From: Cognatundibacterium luofuense
GTDB taxonomy: Bacteria; Pseudomonadota; Gammaproteobacteria; Burkholderiales; Burkholderiaceae_D
Length of the DNA stretch: 64,000 nucleotides
Direction: 5' to 3'
Assembly (NCBI RefSeq): GCF_018139685.1
Contig: NZ_JAGSPN010000016.1
Span: forward strand, 1-64,000
Shown in pieces: positions 26,511 to 36,054 of this stretch. Made by a program: the position numbers and the translations under genes. The notes beneath the pieces are model-generated. The model searched no databases. It was not told the DNA's origin and saw only the letters and a program-made list of their open reading frames with translations. The number at the start of each line of letters is the position of its first letter. Position 1 is the stretch's first letter.

Positions 26511-27287
26511 TCAGTCTCGGTCATCACGACGGTGACGACGGATTAAGCGATATCCGACCAGCGACAACGCAGCAAGTGTGAACCATGTCAGCGCATACAC
26601 GACATGACTGTTCTGAAAGCGAATCATCGTCAGTCCGGCAACCGGGCCATCACTGACTTCTGTACCGGCTTCCTGATCCACAAAATACGGTGCTAGATCT
26701 GCCAGCCCCATCGCTTGCCCCATCGCTTTCACATCACGTGAATACCAGCGACGTGCATCAGGATCGTTCTTACGCAATACACTGCCTCCAGGCTCGCTGA
26801 TGCGTAACAAGCCCGTAATACTGACTGGCTGCTCATCACGCTTTTTCAGCTCAGCGTCAAAGGCTGCCATGTTTTTCACAAAACCACGATTGATCAAGAT
26901 GCGTTCGCCGTTATTTCTGATCAGTGGTGTCATAACCCAGTAGCCACTGCCGTGAATCGTTGATGCGACAACTGGCAAACTGCGTGCGTATTGCAGTTGC
27001 CCTTGCAGATTCACATGCAGGTATTCTGACTGGTCGCGGCTGACTGCCGGCCAGCCTGCACGATCCGGTGCAGCAACCGCCGTCTGGTGTACACGGCTTT
27101 CAACCCGCTGTATCAGATCCAGCTTCCATTGCCAGCGATAAACCTGCCAGCAACCTAGAGAAAATAAAATGACAAAAACCACTCCGGTACAAATCACCAG
27201 CCAAAGGCTGGCAGATTGACGGGAGTGGTCACCGGAGCCGGTTACGGCTTGCGCCGTAACCTGATTACCGTGATCTGCCGGAGACAT
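26511..27287 (-). CDS. SURF1 family oxidase assembly protein
   Basis: A 258-residue SURF1-like protein. TM1 is in VICTGVVFVILFSLGCWQVYRWQWK, followed by a soluble domain including WPAVSRDQSEYLHVNLQGQ and HGSGYWVMTPL, then the family feature ILINRGFV. TM2 near the C-terminus is in YALTWFTLAALSLVGY. Its ATG shares a base with the cyoD stop. SURF1 proteins help insert haem into oxidase subunit I; beside cyoABCD it probably serves this bo3-type oxidase. Confidence 0.9.
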   Translation of the reverse strand: MSPADHGNQVTAQAVTGSGDHSRQSASLWLVICTGVVFVILFSLGCWQVYRWQWKLDLIQRVESRVHQTAVAAPDRAGWPAVSRDQSEYLHVNLQGQLQYARSLPVVASTIHGSGYWVMTPLIRNNGERILINRGFVKNMAAFDAELKKRDEQPVSITGLLRISEPGGSVLRKNDPDARRWYSRDVKAMGQAMGLADLAPYFVDQEAGTEVSDGPVAGLTMIRFQNSHVVYALTWFTLAALSLVGYRLIRRHRRDDRD

Positions 27288-27727
27288 TACATGTTCGGCA
27301 TTTTCTGGCCATCCTGCTTAACCGGTTCCTGCTGGAACGATTCCGGTTTCGGCTCATGATCCATGATCATGGATGGCATCATGTTGTGATTCAGGTGATG
27401 CATTACCCACATAGAACCAGTCAGCATAATAACGACCAGAATCGTGGTAAAGATCAGCGACAACATGTTCCAGCCACCTTCCGATTTGGAATTCATGTGC
27501 AGGAAATAGACCATATGAACAACGATCTGAACCGCAGCAAACGCCAGCAGTACATAACCAGTGGTTGCCGGGTCTTTAATTACTTTGCCCATCACCAGCC
27601 AGAACGGGATTGCCGTCAGAATCACCGACAGAATAAAACCCGTCGCGTAACTTTTCAGATCGCCATGGCTGTGATCATCGTGGTGGTCGTGATGACCATG
27701 TGCGGAATGTTCGTGATGTGCACTCAT
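27287..27727 (-). CDS. cyoD: cytochrome o ubiquinol oxidase subunit IV
   Basis: A 146-residue subunit of the bo3 oxidase with three membrane helices (GFILSVILTAIPFWLVM, LLAFAAVQIVVHMVYFLHM, IFTTILVVIMLTGSMWVM). The N-terminal 27 residues are His-rich (HHEHSAHGHHDHHDDHSHG), more than in the enteric protein, and could bind metal. It starts at ATG 27727, overlapping the cyoC stop by four bases (ATGA). The C-terminus has a Met/Pro/Gln-rich tail beyond the usual end. Confidence 0.93.
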   Translation of the reverse strand: MSAHHEHSAHGHHDHHDDHSHGDLKSYATGFILSVILTAIPFWLVMGKVIKDPATTGYVLLAFAAVQIVVHMVYFLHMNSKSEGGWNMLSLIFTTILVVIMLTGSMWVMHHLNHNMMPSMIMDHEPKPESFQQEPVKQDGQKMPNM

Positions 27728-28356
27728 GGCAGAACTCCCATCAGATAAACAAAGGTAAATACGCCAATCCAGACAATGTCCAGGAAGTGCCAGAACAATG
27801 ACAGGCAATTCAGACGGCGCATGTTAGCGCCGGTCAGACCGTGACGCTTCAGCTGGAAGCACAGTGTTACCAGCCAGACGATACCAAAGGTAACGTGCAA
27901 ACCGTGAGTTGCTACCAGAGAGAAGAACGCTGTCAGGAAGCCACTGCGCTGCGGTCCTGCACCTTCATGCAGCAAGTGCATGAATTCGTACAGTTCCAGG
28001 CTGATAAAACCTGCACCGAAGATACCGGTCACAACCAGCCACAGAATGGTAGTGTTCAGGCGTTTTTTCTGCGCTTCCAGCATCGCAAAACCGTAGGTAA
28101 TGGATGACAGCAACAGCAGAGATGTATTAATTGCCACCAGCGGCAGATCAAACAATTCAGCGCCGGTAGGACCACCTGCATAGTTACGGCCGAGCACCGC
28201 GTAAGCTGCGAACAGACACGCGAAGATCAGACAGTCACTCATCAGATAAATCCAGAAGCCCAGCATAGTGCCGTTTTCCGGATGGTGTTCCAGAACGTAG
28301 TAGCGAGAATTCCCGTGGGTTTTCTGCACTTCAGGAGAAATAACGATATCAGACAT
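27724..28356 (-). CDS. cyoC: cytochrome o ubiquinol oxidase subunit III
   Basis: A 210-residue five-helix subunit. It has [22 protein letters not shown], the conserved Glu region [33 protein letters not shown] and the final [21 protein letters not shown]. It overlaps cyoB by 8 bases and cyoD by 4, consistent with tight translational coupling of the oxidase subunits. Confidence 0.95.
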   Translation of the reverse strand: MSDIVISPEVQKTHGNSRYYVLEHHPENGTMLGFWIYLMSDCLIFACLFAAYAVLGRNYAGGPTGAELFDLPLVAINTSLLLLSSITYGFAMLEAQKKRLNTTILWLVVTGIFGAGFISLELYEFMHLLHEGAGPQRSGFLTAFFSLVATHGLHVTFGIVWLVTLCFQLKRHGLTGANMRRLNCLSLFWHFLDIVWIGVFTFVYLMGVLP

Positions 28357-30352
28357 GATTAGCTAACAAACGTGTGCGTTCATCTTCAGTGCGGGTTACT
28401 TCTTCCGCAGAGATATAGTAATCGCGGTTGTAATTAAAGGTATGGATGATGATGGCAGCCAGCAGAGCAGCGAAACCAACCACTGCAACCAGCCACATGT
28501 GCCAGATCACAGCAAAACCAACCAGACCACTCAGCGCGGCGATGATGAAACCCGCACCTGTATTTTTCGGCATGTGAATCGCGATAAAGTCTTTTACCGG
28601 ACGTGTGTAGCCATTTTTCTTCATATCAGCCCATGCATCAGACTCATGTACATGTGGCGTGAATGCAAAGTTGTAGTTTGCAGGCGGAGAAGAAGTTGCC
28701 CACTCCAGCGTACGGCCACCCCATGGATCACCGGTCACATCACGCAACTGTTCACGACGCATGAAGCTGACGAATAACTGGATCAGGAAAGAAGCGATAC
28801 CCAGGGCGATCAGAACCGCGCCAATCGCAGCGATCACAAACCAGATTTGCAGAGAGCTATCTTCAAAGTGGCTGACTCGACGTGTCACACCCATCAGGCC
28901 CAGTACATACAACGGCATAAATGCCATGTAGAAGCCAACTATCCAGAACCAGAACGAGCATTTACCCCAGAAATCGTCCAGTTTGTAGCCGAAAGCTTTC
29001 GGGAACCAGTAGTTAATCGCAGCAAACGTACCAAACACCACACCACCAATAATCACGTTATGGAAGTGAGCAATCAGGAACAGACTGTTGTGCAGAACGA
29101 AATCAGCAGGCGGAACAGCCAGCAGAACACCGGTCATACCACCAATCACAAAAGTGATCATGAATGCGACTGTCCACATCATCGGCAATTCGTAACGGAT
29201 ACGACCGCGGTACATCGTGAACAACCAGTTGAAAATCTTCGCGCCGGTCGGGATCGAAATAATCATCGTCGTGATACCGAAGAACGAGTTAACACTCGCA
29301 CCCGAACCCATGGTGAAGAAGTGATGCAGCCATACCAGATAAGACAGGACGGTAATCACAACGGTTGCATATACCATCGATGTGTAACCAAACAAACGCT
29401 TGGAGCAGAAAGTGGAAACCACTTCCGAGAACACACCGAAAATAGGCAGAACCAGAATGTAAACTTCAGGATGACCCCAGATCCAGATCAGGTTCACGTA
29501 CATCATGGCGCTGCCGCCCAGATCGTTCGTGAAGAAGTTCGTACCGAACAGACGATCAACCGACAACATTGCCAGTACTGCTGTCAGTACAGGGAATGCA
29601 GCGATGATCAGGACGTTAGTACACAGTGCGGTCCACGTGAATACCGGCATTTTCATCATACTCATGCCCGGTGCACGCATCTTAACGATGGTGACAACCA
29701 GATTCACACCGGATAGCAAGGTACCGACACCGGCAATCTGAAGCGCCCAGATATAGTAATCAACACCGACGTCAGGACTTCCCAGAATACCGGACAATGG
29801 CGGGTAAGCCAGCCAGCCTGTACGGGCGAATTCACCAACGAACAGCGACACCATCACAAGTGCTGCACCGACAGTAGTCATCCAGAAACTGAAGTTATTA
29901 AGGAACGGGAATGCAACGTCACGTGCACCGATTTGCAGCGGTACCACATAGTTCATCAGACCTGTCACGAAAGGCATCGCGACAAAGAAAATCATGATCA
30001 CGCCGTGAGCTGTAAATACCTGATCGTAATGGTGGGGAGGCAGGAAACCCGCATTGTCACCAAATGCCAGCGCTTGTTGCGCACGCATCATCAAAGCATC
30101 AGCAAAACCGCGCAGGAACATGATCAGACCAAGGATCATGTACATAATACCGATCTTCTTGTGATCGATACTGGTGATCCAGTCACGCCACAGGTAACCC
30201 CAGAGGCGGAAGTAAGTCAGTGCACCCAGTAATGCAGCGCCGCCAAGGGCAACGCCGCAGAAGGTCGCAATCAGAATTGGCTCGTGGAGCGGGAGCGAAT
30301 CCCAGCCCAATCTGCCAAGCAATAGCGTAGACATATCCATTTGATTCAACAT
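28349..30352 (-). CDS. cyoB: cytochrome o ubiquinol oxidase subunit I
   Basis: A 667-residue haem-copper oxidase core subunit of the usual length. It contains all six haem and copper ligands: His in [11 protein letters not shown], the copper-site WGHPEVY with its cross-linking Tyr, the His pair in VWLHHFF, and the two His of LIAHFHNVI. It reduces oxygen to water with electrons from ubiquinol and pumps protons. Its start lies 2 bases after the cyoA stop. cyoE (haem O synthase) is not in the cluster. Confidence 0.97.
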   Translation of the reverse strand: MLNQMDMSTLLLGRLGWDSLPLHEPILIATFCGVALGGAALLGALTYFRLWGYLWRDWITSIDHKKIGIMYMILGLIMFLRGFADALMMRAQQALAFGDNAGFLPPHHYDQVFTAHGVIMIFFVAMPFVTGLMNYVVPLQIGARDVAFPFLNNFSFWMTTVGAALVMVSLFVGEFARTGWLAYPPLSGILGSPDVGVDYYIWALQIAGVGTLLSGVNLVVTIVKMRAPGMSMMKMPVFTWTALCTNVLIIAAFPVLTAVLAMLSVDRLFGTNFFTNDLGGSAMMYVNLIWIWGHPEVYILVLPIFGVFSEVVSTFCSKRLFGYTSMVYATVVITVLSYLVWLHHFFTMGSGASVNSFFGITTMIISIPTGAKIFNWLFTMYRGRIRYELPMMWTVAFMITFVIGGMTGVLLAVPPADFVLHNSLFLIAHFHNVIIGGVVFGTFAAINYWFPKAFGYKLDDFWGKCSFWFWIVGFYMAFMPLYVLGLMGVTRRVSHFEDSSLQIWFVIAAIGAVLIALGIASFLIQLFVSFMRREQLRDVTGDPWGGRTLEWATSSPPANYNFAFTPHVHESDAWADMKKNGYTRPVKDFIAIHMPKNTGAGFIIAALSGLVGFAVIWHMWLVAVVGFAALLAAIIIHTFNYNRDYYISAEEVTRTEDERTRLLANHV

Positions 30353-30354
30353 CC

Positions 30355-31368
30355 TTATTTCGCAGTGGTAGTCGTTGGTGTCGTACAGATTTCAGCTTCC
30401 GGACGACGACCTTGCGGGCTCTGTACCAGCATATTGCCCAGTTTGCCGTTCATGGCGTTTTTCACGTTCGCATCAACAGTCATCATCTTGTCGAGGCAAA
30501 CTTCACCGTCACGGACGCAGCGGTTCAGAATGGCGTGGTACAAATCTTTATCCACATTCGCAAACTGACGCACAGGATCTTTGATACTTGGTTTTTCCAG
30601 TTCCAGATAATTTGCGCGGTTCAGTTCACCCTGACCTGCTTTTGCTTTCTGTACCCATTGTGCAAATTCTTCAGTGCTCAGGCCATGGAAAGTAAAGCGC
30701 ATATCGGAATAGCCAGCACCGCTGTAGTTTGCGGAGAAGCCTTCATATTTACCTGCTTTATTGATCACAGCGTGTAACTGTGTCTGCATACCAGGCATTG
30801 CATAAATCTGGCCAGCCAGTGCAGGGATAAAGAAGGAGTTCATTGCGTGCGTCGCAGTAATCTTGAACTGGACTGGCACATCAACAGGAGCAGCCAGTTC
30901 ATTCACTGTCGCAATACCTTGCTCTGGATAGATAAACAGCCATTTCCAGTCCATCGCAACCACTTCAACCACCAGTGGTTTTACCGACGCAGGCAACGGA
31001 CGGTTTTCATCCAATCGCTCTAACTTTCGATATGGATCAAGCTTATGCGTATAAATCCATGTCACCATGCCCAAAGCAATAATGATCAAGAGAGGAGCAC
31101 CCCAGATCACGAGTTCGAGCTTAGTCGAATGATCCCATTCCGGATCGTACTTTGCGGAAGTGTTACTTTGACGGTAACGCCAGGCAAACAACAGGGTCAG
31201 CAAAATCACCGGAACGATGATCAGAAGCATCAAAACTGTCGAAATGACAATCAGCTTGCTCTGCTGAGCAGCGATGTCCCCGGATGGATTCATCACTACA
31301 GTGTTGCATCCAGCCATCAGTGCTGCGGAAAGCAATAGCAATCCGCGACGAGCTAAACGTGAGTTCAT
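30355..31368 (-). CDS. cyoA: cytochrome o ubiquinol oxidase subunit II
   Basis: A 337-residue lipoprotein subunit. The signal with lipobox LMAGC ends at about residue 20. Two membrane helices follow ([25 protein letters not shown] and [20 protein letters not shown]). The periplasmic cupredoxin domain has [23 protein letters not shown] and lacks the cysteine ligands of CuA, as expected for a quinol oxidase. The start MNSRLARRG was chosen because the signal begins there; the Shine-Dalgarno is weak. It opens the operon cyoABCD-SURF1-regBA. Confidence 0.95.
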   Translation of the reverse strand: MNSRLARRGLLLLSAALMAGCNTVVMNPSGDIAAQQSKLIVISTVLMLLIIVPVILLTLLFAWRYRQSNTSAKYDPEWDHSTKLELVIWGAPLLIIIALGMVTWIYTHKLDPYRKLERLDENRPLPASVKPLVVEVVAMDWKWLFIYPEQGIATVNELAAPVDVPVQFKITATHAMNSFFIPALAGQIYAMPGMQTQLHAVINKAGKYEGFSANYSGAGYSDMRFTFHGLSTEEFAQWVQKAKAGQGELNRANYLELEKPSIKDPVRQFANVDKDLYHAILNRCVRDGEVCLDKMMTVDANVKNAMNGKLGNMLVQSPQGRRPEAEICTTPTTTTAK

Positions 31369-31525
31369 GCAGAAAAGTCCAGTCGAATCATAAAATCGTG
31401 GTAATGTACACTGACTGATAGGCATTAGCGATTGGACGTTTTGTCCTACCCCTTCTATTCTGAAATCGGAACAGTCGGGGCGTGTGCGAGGCGTCCGTAC
31501 ATCAACCACAACGACGGAGACGACT

Positions 31526-32863
31526 ATGCACATCATCAGCCAGAACGGCGACATCCGTGACGCCGGAGACCTCCCTACTTCGACTGACACAAGTCCAGCC
31601 AAACCGTATAGCGTTGCCCCCGGCGAAATCGCCATCGGCGTGATTATAGGCCGTGCGTCGGAGTATTTCGACTTTTTTGTCTACGCAATTGCTTCCGTAC
31701 TGATATTTCCTTCGGTCTTTTTTCCTTTTGAGGACAGACTTGAAGGTACTTTGTACGCATTCACCATCTTTTCTTTTGCCTTTTTGGCACGCCCCATCGG
31801 CACCATGATTTTCATGAACGTGCAGCAAAGACTGGGGCGAGAGGCGAAGCTGACCATCGCGCTGGTGTTGCTCGGATTTTCCACGGCAGGAATTGCGTTT
31901 CTTCCCGGATTTGATCAGATCGGCGCCAAGGCAATCGTACTGTTAGCCCTGTTCCGCATCGGACAAGGACTGGCACTGGGCGGATCATGGGACGGACTCC
32001 CCTCACTGCTTGCACTCAGCGCACCGGAAAACAAACGCGGCTGGTATGCGATGCTGGGTCAGCTCGGTGCGCCGACAGGCTTTGTTCTGGCTGCCGGGAT
32101 GTTTGCCTATATGCTGGCAGAACTGAAGCCGGATGATTTTCTGGAATGGGGCTGGCGCTATCCTTTTTATGTTGCATTTGCGATTAACGTCGTAGCCCTG
32201 TTTGCCCGTCTGCGCCTGGTATCCACCGACGAGTACACTCATTTACTGGAAGATCGCGAACTGCAACCGGTCAATGTGCTGGAATTGCTGAAAAATCAGG
32301 GCCGTAACGTCATCATCGGTGCACTCGCTGCTCTGGCAAGCTATGCATTATTCCATCTGGTCACCGTTTTCCCGCTTTCCTGGATCACCTTATATTCCAA
32401 CCGGAATATGAGTGAGTTCCTCTACATACAGGCTGGATTCGGCATTCTGATGGCTGGCTCCATCGTGTTATCCGGTGTTATCGCCGACAAAATCGGTCGT
32501 CGTAACACGCTGGGTACACTGGCGGTACTGATCGGACTTTTCAGTGCGTTTGTTCCTACGCTGCTGAAGGCCGGAGAAGCCGGTGAAAATATCTTCCTGT
32601 TTTTCGGATACATCTTACTGGGTTTGTCTTACGGACAAGCTGCAGGCGCAGTAACAGCTAACTTCAGCGCACAGTACCGTTATACCGGCGCTGCGCTGAC
32701 TTCTGATCTGTCATGGCTGATCGGCGCCGGCTTTGCACCGCTGGTTGCGCTTGGTCTCTCAGCACATTTCGGCCTTGCCTACGTCAGTCTGTATCTGCTT
32801 TCCGGTGCAGCCTGCTCGCTGGCGGTTTTGCATCTGAACCGTGCACTGGAAATCCGCAAATAA
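31526..32863 (+). CDS. MFS transporter
   Basis: A 445-residue transporter with about twelve hydrophobic segments. It resembles the metabolite:H+ symporter branch: ASEYFDFFVYAIASVLIFPSVFF near the start, FLARPIGTMIF, the loop 2-3 motif QRLGREAKL, FRIGQGLALGGSWDG and the loop 8-9 copy ADKIGRRNTLG. The substrate cannot be told. The ATG at 31526 follows GGAG; a GTG 42 bases upstream is in frame but lacks a ribosome site. It diverges from cyoA across 157 bases. Confidence 0.85.
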   Translation: MHIISQNGDIRDAGDLPTSTDTSPAKPYSVAPGEIAIGVIIGRASEYFDFFVYAIASVLIFPSVFFPFEDRLEGTLYAFTIFSFAFLARPIGTMIFMNVQQRLGREAKLTIALVLLGFSTAGIAFLPGFDQIGAKAIVLLALFRIGQGLALGGSWDGLPSLLALSAPENKRGWYAMLGQLGAPTGFVLAAGMFAYMLAELKPDDFLEWGWRYPFYVAFAINVVALFARLRLVSTDEYTHLLEDRELQPVNVLELLKNQGRNVIIGALAALASYALFHLVTVFPLSWITLYSNRNMSEFLYIQAGFGILMAGSIVLSGVIADKIGRRNTLGTLAVLIGLFSAFVPTLLKAGEAGENIFLFFGYILLGLSYGQAAGAVTANFSAQYRYTGAALTSDLSWLIGAGFAPLVALGLSAHFGLAYVSLYLLSGAACSLAVLHLNRALEIRK

Positions 32864-32888
32864 GCTGGTTTTTGAGTTTCATGACCAA

Positions 32889-32920
32889 TAAAAAACGGAC
32901 GCAGCTGCGTCCGTTTTTTA
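32889..32920. terminator. bidirectional rho-independent terminator
   Basis: A perfect 32-base palindrome: TAAAAAACGGACGCAG followed by its complement. It lies between the convergent MFS gene and the histidine kinase gene. Confidence 0.9.
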
Positions 32921-32935
32921 TTTCCTTTTTGCTTT

Positions 32936-34420
32936 TCAGGTTTGACTGCCATGCAAAGGCAGACTTACCCTGATCTGACAACCCGCCCCCTTCATTGCCC
33001 TGATCTGAATCTCCCCTTGCAGCGCCATCACTCTTTCCCGCATTCCCGCCAGACCGATTCCCTGACTGGCCTGCCCCGGCTCAAATCCGCAACCATCATC
33101 GCTGATCTGCATCAGTAACTGATCTGATTCCGCATGCAAGTGCAGGCGGAAGGTCTTCGCCTGCGCATATTTCATCGTATTCGACAGTGCTTCCTGAGCA
33201 ATGCGGTAAGCAGAAATGGCTAAGCGCTCACTGAGTTCCGGCCAGTTATCCTGCGCCTGAAACTCAAAACGCATTGCCGGACAGGATTGTTGCGCAACCC
33301 GTAGCATCTCCTCAAGCGCACCGGCCAGCCCGAGTACTTCCAGCACTTCGGGACGCAAGCGCTGAACCAACTGGCGTCCGTTCGCATATAAAGACCTGCT
33401 GATCTCGGCAATTTGCCCTGCCAGTTGCACAATATCCTGCTGCGACTGCGGATTACCGTCTTGCGCAAGTTGCACAATACGCTGCGCGAGCAACTTGGTA
33501 CCGACCAGAGAAGCGTTCAGTTCGTCATGAATTTCAACCGCAATACTCTGACGCTCCTGCTCAATCGCCTCATGCATCCGCCCCAGCAAGTGACGTATTT
33601 CTTCACGGGCAGCCCAGGCATCATTGCGCGACTGTTCAAGTTCACTTGTACGTTCCGCGACCAGTGCTTCCATACGATGCCGCGCAGCATCAAGACTGTC
33701 ACTCATCTGATTAATACTCTGCTGCAACTCGCCCAGTTCGCCTCTATCCAGTGCTACCAATCGCTCAGGACGCTCCCCCTGCCGAATGGCGCGAATCGTC
33801 TGCATGGCCTGTTCCAGTCCACTGGTCAGCCGGCCGGATAACTGAGTCACAACAAACATACTGACCAGCAAAGCCAGCGAAGTAATCAGAATACCGACTG
33901 AAAACTGCTGCGAACGCTTGGCAAGCGCCTGCTTTGCCGTCAGCGCAATGCGTACTGTGCCGATTTTTTCCTGATTCAGCGTCGCAGACTGCGCGCCGTT
34001 TGCACTGCCGGATTGTTGCAAGCTGACCCAGTACAAAGGCTGACGAATAACAGCCTCCGTATTCATATCCGCAACGCGGGTCTGCCCCTTTGTGCTCGCT
34101 TCATGCAGAATCGCCTGCCGCTTATCTCCGTAGATGGTGACGGACAATATCTGGGGATCGGATTTCAGCAAAGCTTGCACACTCTCCTTTATCTGCGCCA
34201 GTTGCCCCTGGCTCAGCGCATAGGCAGAGCGGTCGGCCAGCGCGGTTGCAACAGTCTGACCGTGATTGCGTAACTCTTCGCGCACCTCACGGTCACGTGC
34301 CGAATAGGCATACCAGACCACAGAAGCAAACAGATACAAAGTCGGCAACACACATAAAGCGATAATCTGCCAGCGCAGGCTGCCACTGGCACGCAATACG
34401 GATTGCCAGAGTTCGCGCAT
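32936..34420 (-). CDS. NarX/UhpB-type sensor histidine kinase
   Basis: A 494-residue kinase. TM1 lies near 18-38 (IIALCVLPTLYLFASVVWYAY). A periplasmic domain of about 150 residues precedes TM2 near 190 (SVGILITSLALLVSMFVVTQ). A HAMP-like segment and coiled coil lead to a HisKA_3 domain with ERQSIAVEIHDELNASLVG (phospho-His in IHDE). The C-terminal ATPase has EALSNTMKYAQA, DDGCGFEPG and GIGLAGMRERV. ATG 34420 shares a base with the upstream regulator stop; a GTG three bases earlier is also possible. It forms a pair with the NarL-type regulator. The signal is unknown. Confidence 0.9.
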   Translation of the reverse strand: MRELWQSVLRASGSLRWQIIALCVLPTLYLFASVVWYAYSARDREVREELRNHGQTVATALADRSAYALSQGQLAQIKESVQALLKSDPQILSVTIYGDKRQAILHEASTKGQTRVADMNTEAVIRQPLYWVSLQQSGSANGAQSATLNQEKIGTVRIALTAKQALAKRSQQFSVGILITSLALLVSMFVVTQLSGRLTSGLEQAMQTIRAIRQGERPERLVALDRGELGELQQSINQMSDSLDAARHRMEALVAERTSELEQSRNDAWAAREEIRHLLGRMHEAIEQERQSIAVEIHDELNASLVGTKLLAQRIVQLAQDGNPQSQQDIVQLAGQIAEISRSLYANGRQLVQRLRPEVLEVLGLAGALEEMLRVAQQSCPAMRFEFQAQDNWPELSERLAISAYRIAQEALSNTMKYAQAKTFRLHLHAESDQLLMQISDDGCGFEPGQASQGIGLAGMRERVMALQGEIQIRAMKGAGCQIRVSLPLHGSQT

Positions 34421-35058
34421 CACGGCTCAATCAGGCCGTATTTCACAGCGAGACGGGTAATGTGCGCCGGACGATGCGCATCCAGCTTTTCTTTGATTGC
34501 CTGACTGGTATTGCTGATCGTTTTCAGCGACAGTCCCAGACGTTCGGCAATTTCCGCATTGGTTAAACCCTCTGCCATCAGACGGAAAATTTCCAGATCG
34601 CGCTCATTCAGCACCGATTGCGGCGACATATCGCCGCGCACCGACAGATTAGCCAGCCGTTCAGCAATCGCACGCGGGAAATACAGGCTGCCTGCTGCTG
34701 CCTTCGTGACCGCTTCCAGTAACTCTGCCGGATCGCAGTCTTTACTGACAAAAGCACGTGCGCCGGTGCGATAGGCTTCGCGGATCAGGCTGTCCTGATC
34801 AAACTGACTTAAAAAAATCAGATTCGCATCCGCATCCTGCTGCAGAATCTGGCGCGCCGCATCCAGCCCGGTCTGGCGTGTGCCAAACCGTATATCCAGC
34901 AAAGCCACATCGGGGCGCAGAGACTGATACAGCGCCAGCGCCTCTTCCGGCGTGCGCGCCCTGCCGACAATCTCCAGACCCGCCGAAGCCAGCGTCATCG
35001 CAAAGCCATCCATCACAATCGGATGATCATCCGCCAGCAAAACCCGCAAACCTTCCAT
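34420..35058 (-). CDS. NarL/FixJ-family response regulator
   Basis: A 212-residue regulator. The receiver has LLADDHPIVMDG, the phospho-acceptor in VALLDIRFG and Lys in FVSKDCDPAEL. The C-terminal LuxR-type helix-turn-helix is LTNAEIAERLGLSLKTISNTSQAI. Its stop overlaps the kinase start. Upstream, at 35076-35108, lies an inverted repeat that may be its own operator. Targets are unknown; the TonB-like gene is divergent and could be one. Confidence 0.9.
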   Translation of the reverse strand: MEGLRVLLADDHPIVMDGFAMTLASAGLEIVGRARTPEEALALYQSLRPDVALLDIRFGTRQTGLDAARQILQQDADANLIFLSQFDQDSLIREAYRTGARAFVSKDCDPAELLEAVTKAAAGSLYFPRAIAERLANLSVRGDMSPQSVLNERDLEIFRLMAEGLTNAEIAERLGLSLKTISNTSQAIKEKLDAHRPAHITRLAVKYGLIEP

Positions 35059-35372
35059 AGCAACACCTCAAATTACGCTTGAAGCGCAATTTTAATGCAC
35101 TTCAAGCGCAACTTTGTTGTTTTTCCTCACTCAGTCTATGTACCTGTTCCGCACTATCGAAAACGATCTTCTTCTTTCATTAGCATCGAAAACTGGGTGA
35201 ACTTCCGGCTAAATGCACCCAATCCAAAAATAACAGGCCGCCATTGGCGCGGAAAAACCGGACCACCCAACCATCAGCACCATCGAAAATTACGTAAAAC
35301 TACTTTCAAAGAGCACTTTTAATTGCTATCTTAAAACCATCAAAACCACTCACTGATAGCAAGGAGAGAAGC
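35059..35372. promoter_or_regulatory. divergent intergenic region with inverted and direct repeats
   Basis: The 314 bases between the NarL-type regulator and the TonB-like gene carry no gene. GCTTGAAG (35077-35084) and CTTCAAGC (35100-35107) form an inverted repeat, each followed by GCGCAA-like sequence. ATCGAAAA occurs three times in the same orientation (35156-35163, 35185-35192, 35282-35289). These look like protein-binding sites for the divergent promoters, but no named regulator motif was recognised. Confidence 0.4.
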
Positions 35373-36053
35373 ATGAATATCGCAACCCAACATACCTTCG
35401 GAGAGAAAACCGGTAAATTTGCGGCAGTAGCCGGATTGCATATCGCACTGGTTTTCGGTCTGATCCAGGGCATGCAGGTTTTTCATACACCCGCGCCACC
35501 GGAAAACACCGGTACCTACCTGCCGCCGGAGCCATTAAAGCCGTTCGATCCACCGCCACAGCCTCAGCCACCGGCTAGCCGGCTCAGCGATCCGGTGATC
35601 CATCCGTTTCCGATCCCGGATGAATTTACAACGAAAGAAACAAAAACTATCTCTGATCTGCCACCACTCGACCCTCCCTGCCGCCCCGGCGAATGCAGGA
35701 AAACCGACGGCGGTGAGCAGGGCGGCAAACCAGACATTGTCACTCCGCAAAAACCCGCCGGCAAAACCAGCCCGCCGGTAGTGGATATGCAAAGCTGCAC
35801 CAAGCCGGTGTATCCACTGGCTTCGGTACGCAATGGTGAAACCGGTACCGTGACGCTCAGCATGCTGATCGCACCGAATGGTCAGGTCAGCGACACACGG
35901 GTTGATCAGTCCTCCGGCTATAAGGCTCTGGATAAAGCAGCCCGCAGCGCCTTATCTGCCTGTCACTTCCAGCCGGCAATGCGTGATGGTGTGGCGGAGT
36001 CTGCATGGGTGCAAATTCAGTATGTGTGGAAACTTGATGACAACGGAGGCTGA
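35373..36053 (+). CDS. TonB-family energy transducer-like protein
   Basis: A 226-residue protein with TonB architecture. One N-terminal membrane anchor lies at about 17-33 (AAVAGLHIALVFGLIQGM). A long Pro-rich periplasmic spacer (about 40-100, PPEPLKPFDPPPQPQPP) is followed by a TonB C-terminal domain (about 140-225; CTKPVYPLASVRNGETGTVTLSMLI and the final VQIQYVWKLD). Four cysteines, two of them in CRPGECRK, are unusual for TonB. No exbB or exbD lies nearby, so it would have to use partners encoded elsewhere. AAGGAGAG precedes the ATG. Confidence 0.8.
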   Translation: MNIATQHTFGEKTGKFAAVAGLHIALVFGLIQGMQVFHTPAPPENTGTYLPPEPLKPFDPPPQPQPPASRLSDPVIHPFPIPDEFTTKETKTISDLPPLDPPCRPGECRKTDGGEQGGKPDIVTPQKPAGKTSPPVVDMQSCTKPVYPLASVRNGETGTVTLSMLIAPNGQVSDTRVDQSSGYKALDKAARSALSACHFQPAMRDGVAESAWVQIQYVWKLDDNGG

Positions 36054-36054
36054 C

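Noticed and set aside
28847-29716. Long open frame opposite cyoB
   Set aside because: It mirrors a highly conserved membrane protein gene; its translation is His/Arg/Thr-rich and resembles no protein.
30352-31635. A longer CyoA starting about 267 bases upstream
   Set aside because: The extra N-terminus would place the lipoprotein signal inside the protein; the lipobox requires the start at 31368.
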